Below are positions 62,584 to 64,000 of a stretch of DNA of 64,000 nt, piece after piece. The notes below the pieces were generated by a model. The model saw only the letters and a program-made list of their open reading frames with translations. It was not told the DNA's origin and searched no databases. Each line of letters begins with the position of its first letter. Positions within the stretch are counted from its first letter, which is position 1. Origin of the DNA: Charina bottae (Eukaryota; Chordata; Lepidosauria; Squamata; Charinaidae); assembly GCA_023362775.1 (NCBI GenBank), contig JALMGJ010000001.1, forward strand, positions 96,771,501-96,835,500, given 5' to 3'. A program made the position numbers and the translations under genes.

Positions 62584-64000
62584 CCTTAGGCACTGGATAA
62601 GTTTTCTGTTTCAATGCACCTTTCTAATTCTCCACCTAGAACCGTCTGCCCCAAACTGGTGCTTCCAGATATGTCATCCCAGTCAGTATAGTCACTAGCC
62701 ATGCTGGATGGGAATGATGGCAGTTCTAACATATGTGGAGAGAACTAGGTTGGGGAAAAGTCAGAACATAGGTCTCACTCAAAATCTTCCTTACAACAAG
62801 TCCCTCTTCGGGGGGGGAGATGGGCGGTGGCAAAATTTGATGAATGAATGAACAAACAAACAAACAAACATTCATAAGGTGGGGAAACCTTTGGCCCTCC
62901 AGATGTTACTGTACTACAGCTCCAGCATAGTAAATAGTAAGGATCGTGGCAGTTGTAATTCAGCAACATCTGGAAGGCTGCAGGTTCACTGCTCTTGGAC
63001 TAATATTAATTCTTTGTTCTTGCAAGGTAACTTACCATTCTACTATTTTAACAGGATCTGAAACAGTGTCATATCCAGCCATATGCCTCCTGGCTTTTGC
63101 CTCTTGAAAGTTAGAAGAAAACTGTGTCAATCTATTTGTTAAAAAGATGGATGAGTGATTATGTATGCCTGCTTCTCTTTATAAAGCTCTGTCGGTAGCC
63201 ATTGTCAAAAAAATAAACAGAAACATATTTTAGGATTCTAAAAGCAACCATGTAGGAACCAATGTCATGTGCACAAGATGGAAATATTAGAAGTATCTGG
63301 GATTTTTTAGCCTTGAGAGAGATTTGCTACTAGGGTGTAAAGAAGAACGTATACTTTTATGTTCTTTTATTCTCCATACTTTTGCTTTTAAAAAATAATG
63401 GAAACATAATCCACACTGGAATTATCCACAATGCACCCAAGGAACTAACTGAAACAACTAGAGAAAGTCCAAACCATTCTTTATTGAAAACAGTGAGTCA
63501 TCAAACCCCATGCCTTAGGGGCCCCAATGTAAGGTTAATGTGAATAGGTTACCCACATATAGTATACATGACATGCAGTAACACCATTAGAGAATGACAG
63601 AGGCTAGTGCTTGATAACAAAGGCTAGATAAAAGTTTTCTGAATGAGCCACTAAATCCAGAGTGTAGAAGACACTATAAAAAGGTGCTCTGGTATGCATT
63701 GTTTATACTTTGTTAAGGAATATACGTGATAAATGTGTACAGGCAATTCAAACGTCCTTGAGGTGTTCAAGTTTCCTAGGAAACAGGCTTTTCTGACAAA
63801 CCAAGCAGTGAGGCCCTGGAACACTTGGTCATGCCGTATTGTATTATTTACTTCTCCCCAATTAAGTCTAACCGTTTGTGACATGAATTAGGAAGCAAAA
63901 ATGATACTTTAATAGTATGAGATAACTATTTACGACTGTACCTATATTAATGTCATAGGCATAGAACATAGTGAGTATTTGTTAGAACACGGGTTAGAGC

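Larger units (their letters stand above)
60601..64000 (+). other. NIPSNAP2: NIPSNAP2 intron 1 (partial)
   Basis: No conserved coding segment was seen. It contains a decayed PLE end (61540-61980), a Buster-type hAT element (62326-62583) and a short L2-like 3' scrap with an (AACA)n run (about 62795-62870). From 62592 to 64000 I see only unique AT-rich sequence apart from that scrap. Confidence 0.6.

Overview
The window is vertebrate nuclear DNA, almost certainly from a squamate reptile (lizard or snake). The evidence is a spliced vertebrate gene set together with BovB (RTE-clade) LINEs and at least eight copies of the tRNA-headed, BovB-tailed 'Sauria' type SINE. L2/CR1 LINEs, several Penelope-like elements (PLEs) and many small hAT and TA-duplicating DNA transposons are also present. 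I cannot name the species from sequence alone.

Host genes. (1) A merlin (NF2) paralogue is on the minus strand, with coding exons from 35127 down to about 3383. I could place 15 coding exons with clean splice sites. Their lengths (90, 126, 123, 84, 69, 83, 76, 138, 75, 114, 123, 218, 106, 128, 160) match the human NF2 exon series from exon 2 to 15 almost exactly. A sixteenth in-frame exon is probable and the extreme C-terminus is unresolved. (2) MRPS17, the mitochondrial ribosomal protein uS17m, is on the plus strand with coding exons at 51138-51260 and 58643-58933. (3) The first coding exon of NIPSNAP2 is on the plus strand at 60506-60600; the rest lies beyond the window. In human, NF2 lies beside NIPSNAP1, while MRPS17 lies beside NIPSNAP2. 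An NF2-like gene next to MRPS17-NIPSNAP2 is therefore best read as the whole-genome-duplication partner (ohnologue) of NF2, absent as a known gene in human.

Layout. 1-38.6 kb: NF2-like gene and its probable promoter region, with introns packed with transposons. 38.6-46.9 kb: intergenic DNA dominated by repeats (pogo-like MITEs, a near-complete PLE, hAT elements, an L2 LINE). 47.0-47.4 kb: CpG-rich probable MRPS17 promoter. 48.9-50.6 kb: L2. 51.1-59.05 kb: MRPS17, whose second intron is swollen by a poly(A)-tailed retroelement flanked by a 17-bp duplication, itself invaded by a SINE and a BovB. 60.3-64 kb: NIPSNAP2 promoter, exon 1 and part of intron 1.

Mobile-element biology is the richest part of the window. 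There are hammerhead-ribozyme-like motifs at PLE termini, in several families and often in head-to-head pairs. PLE insertions carry 13-14-bp target duplications, including a 104-bp mini-PLE that cut short the reading frame of another PLE. A SINE landed at the exact edge of a hAT element, splitting its target duplication. A family-wide 8-bp nnnTAnnn target-site signature identifies the hAT elements as Buster-type.
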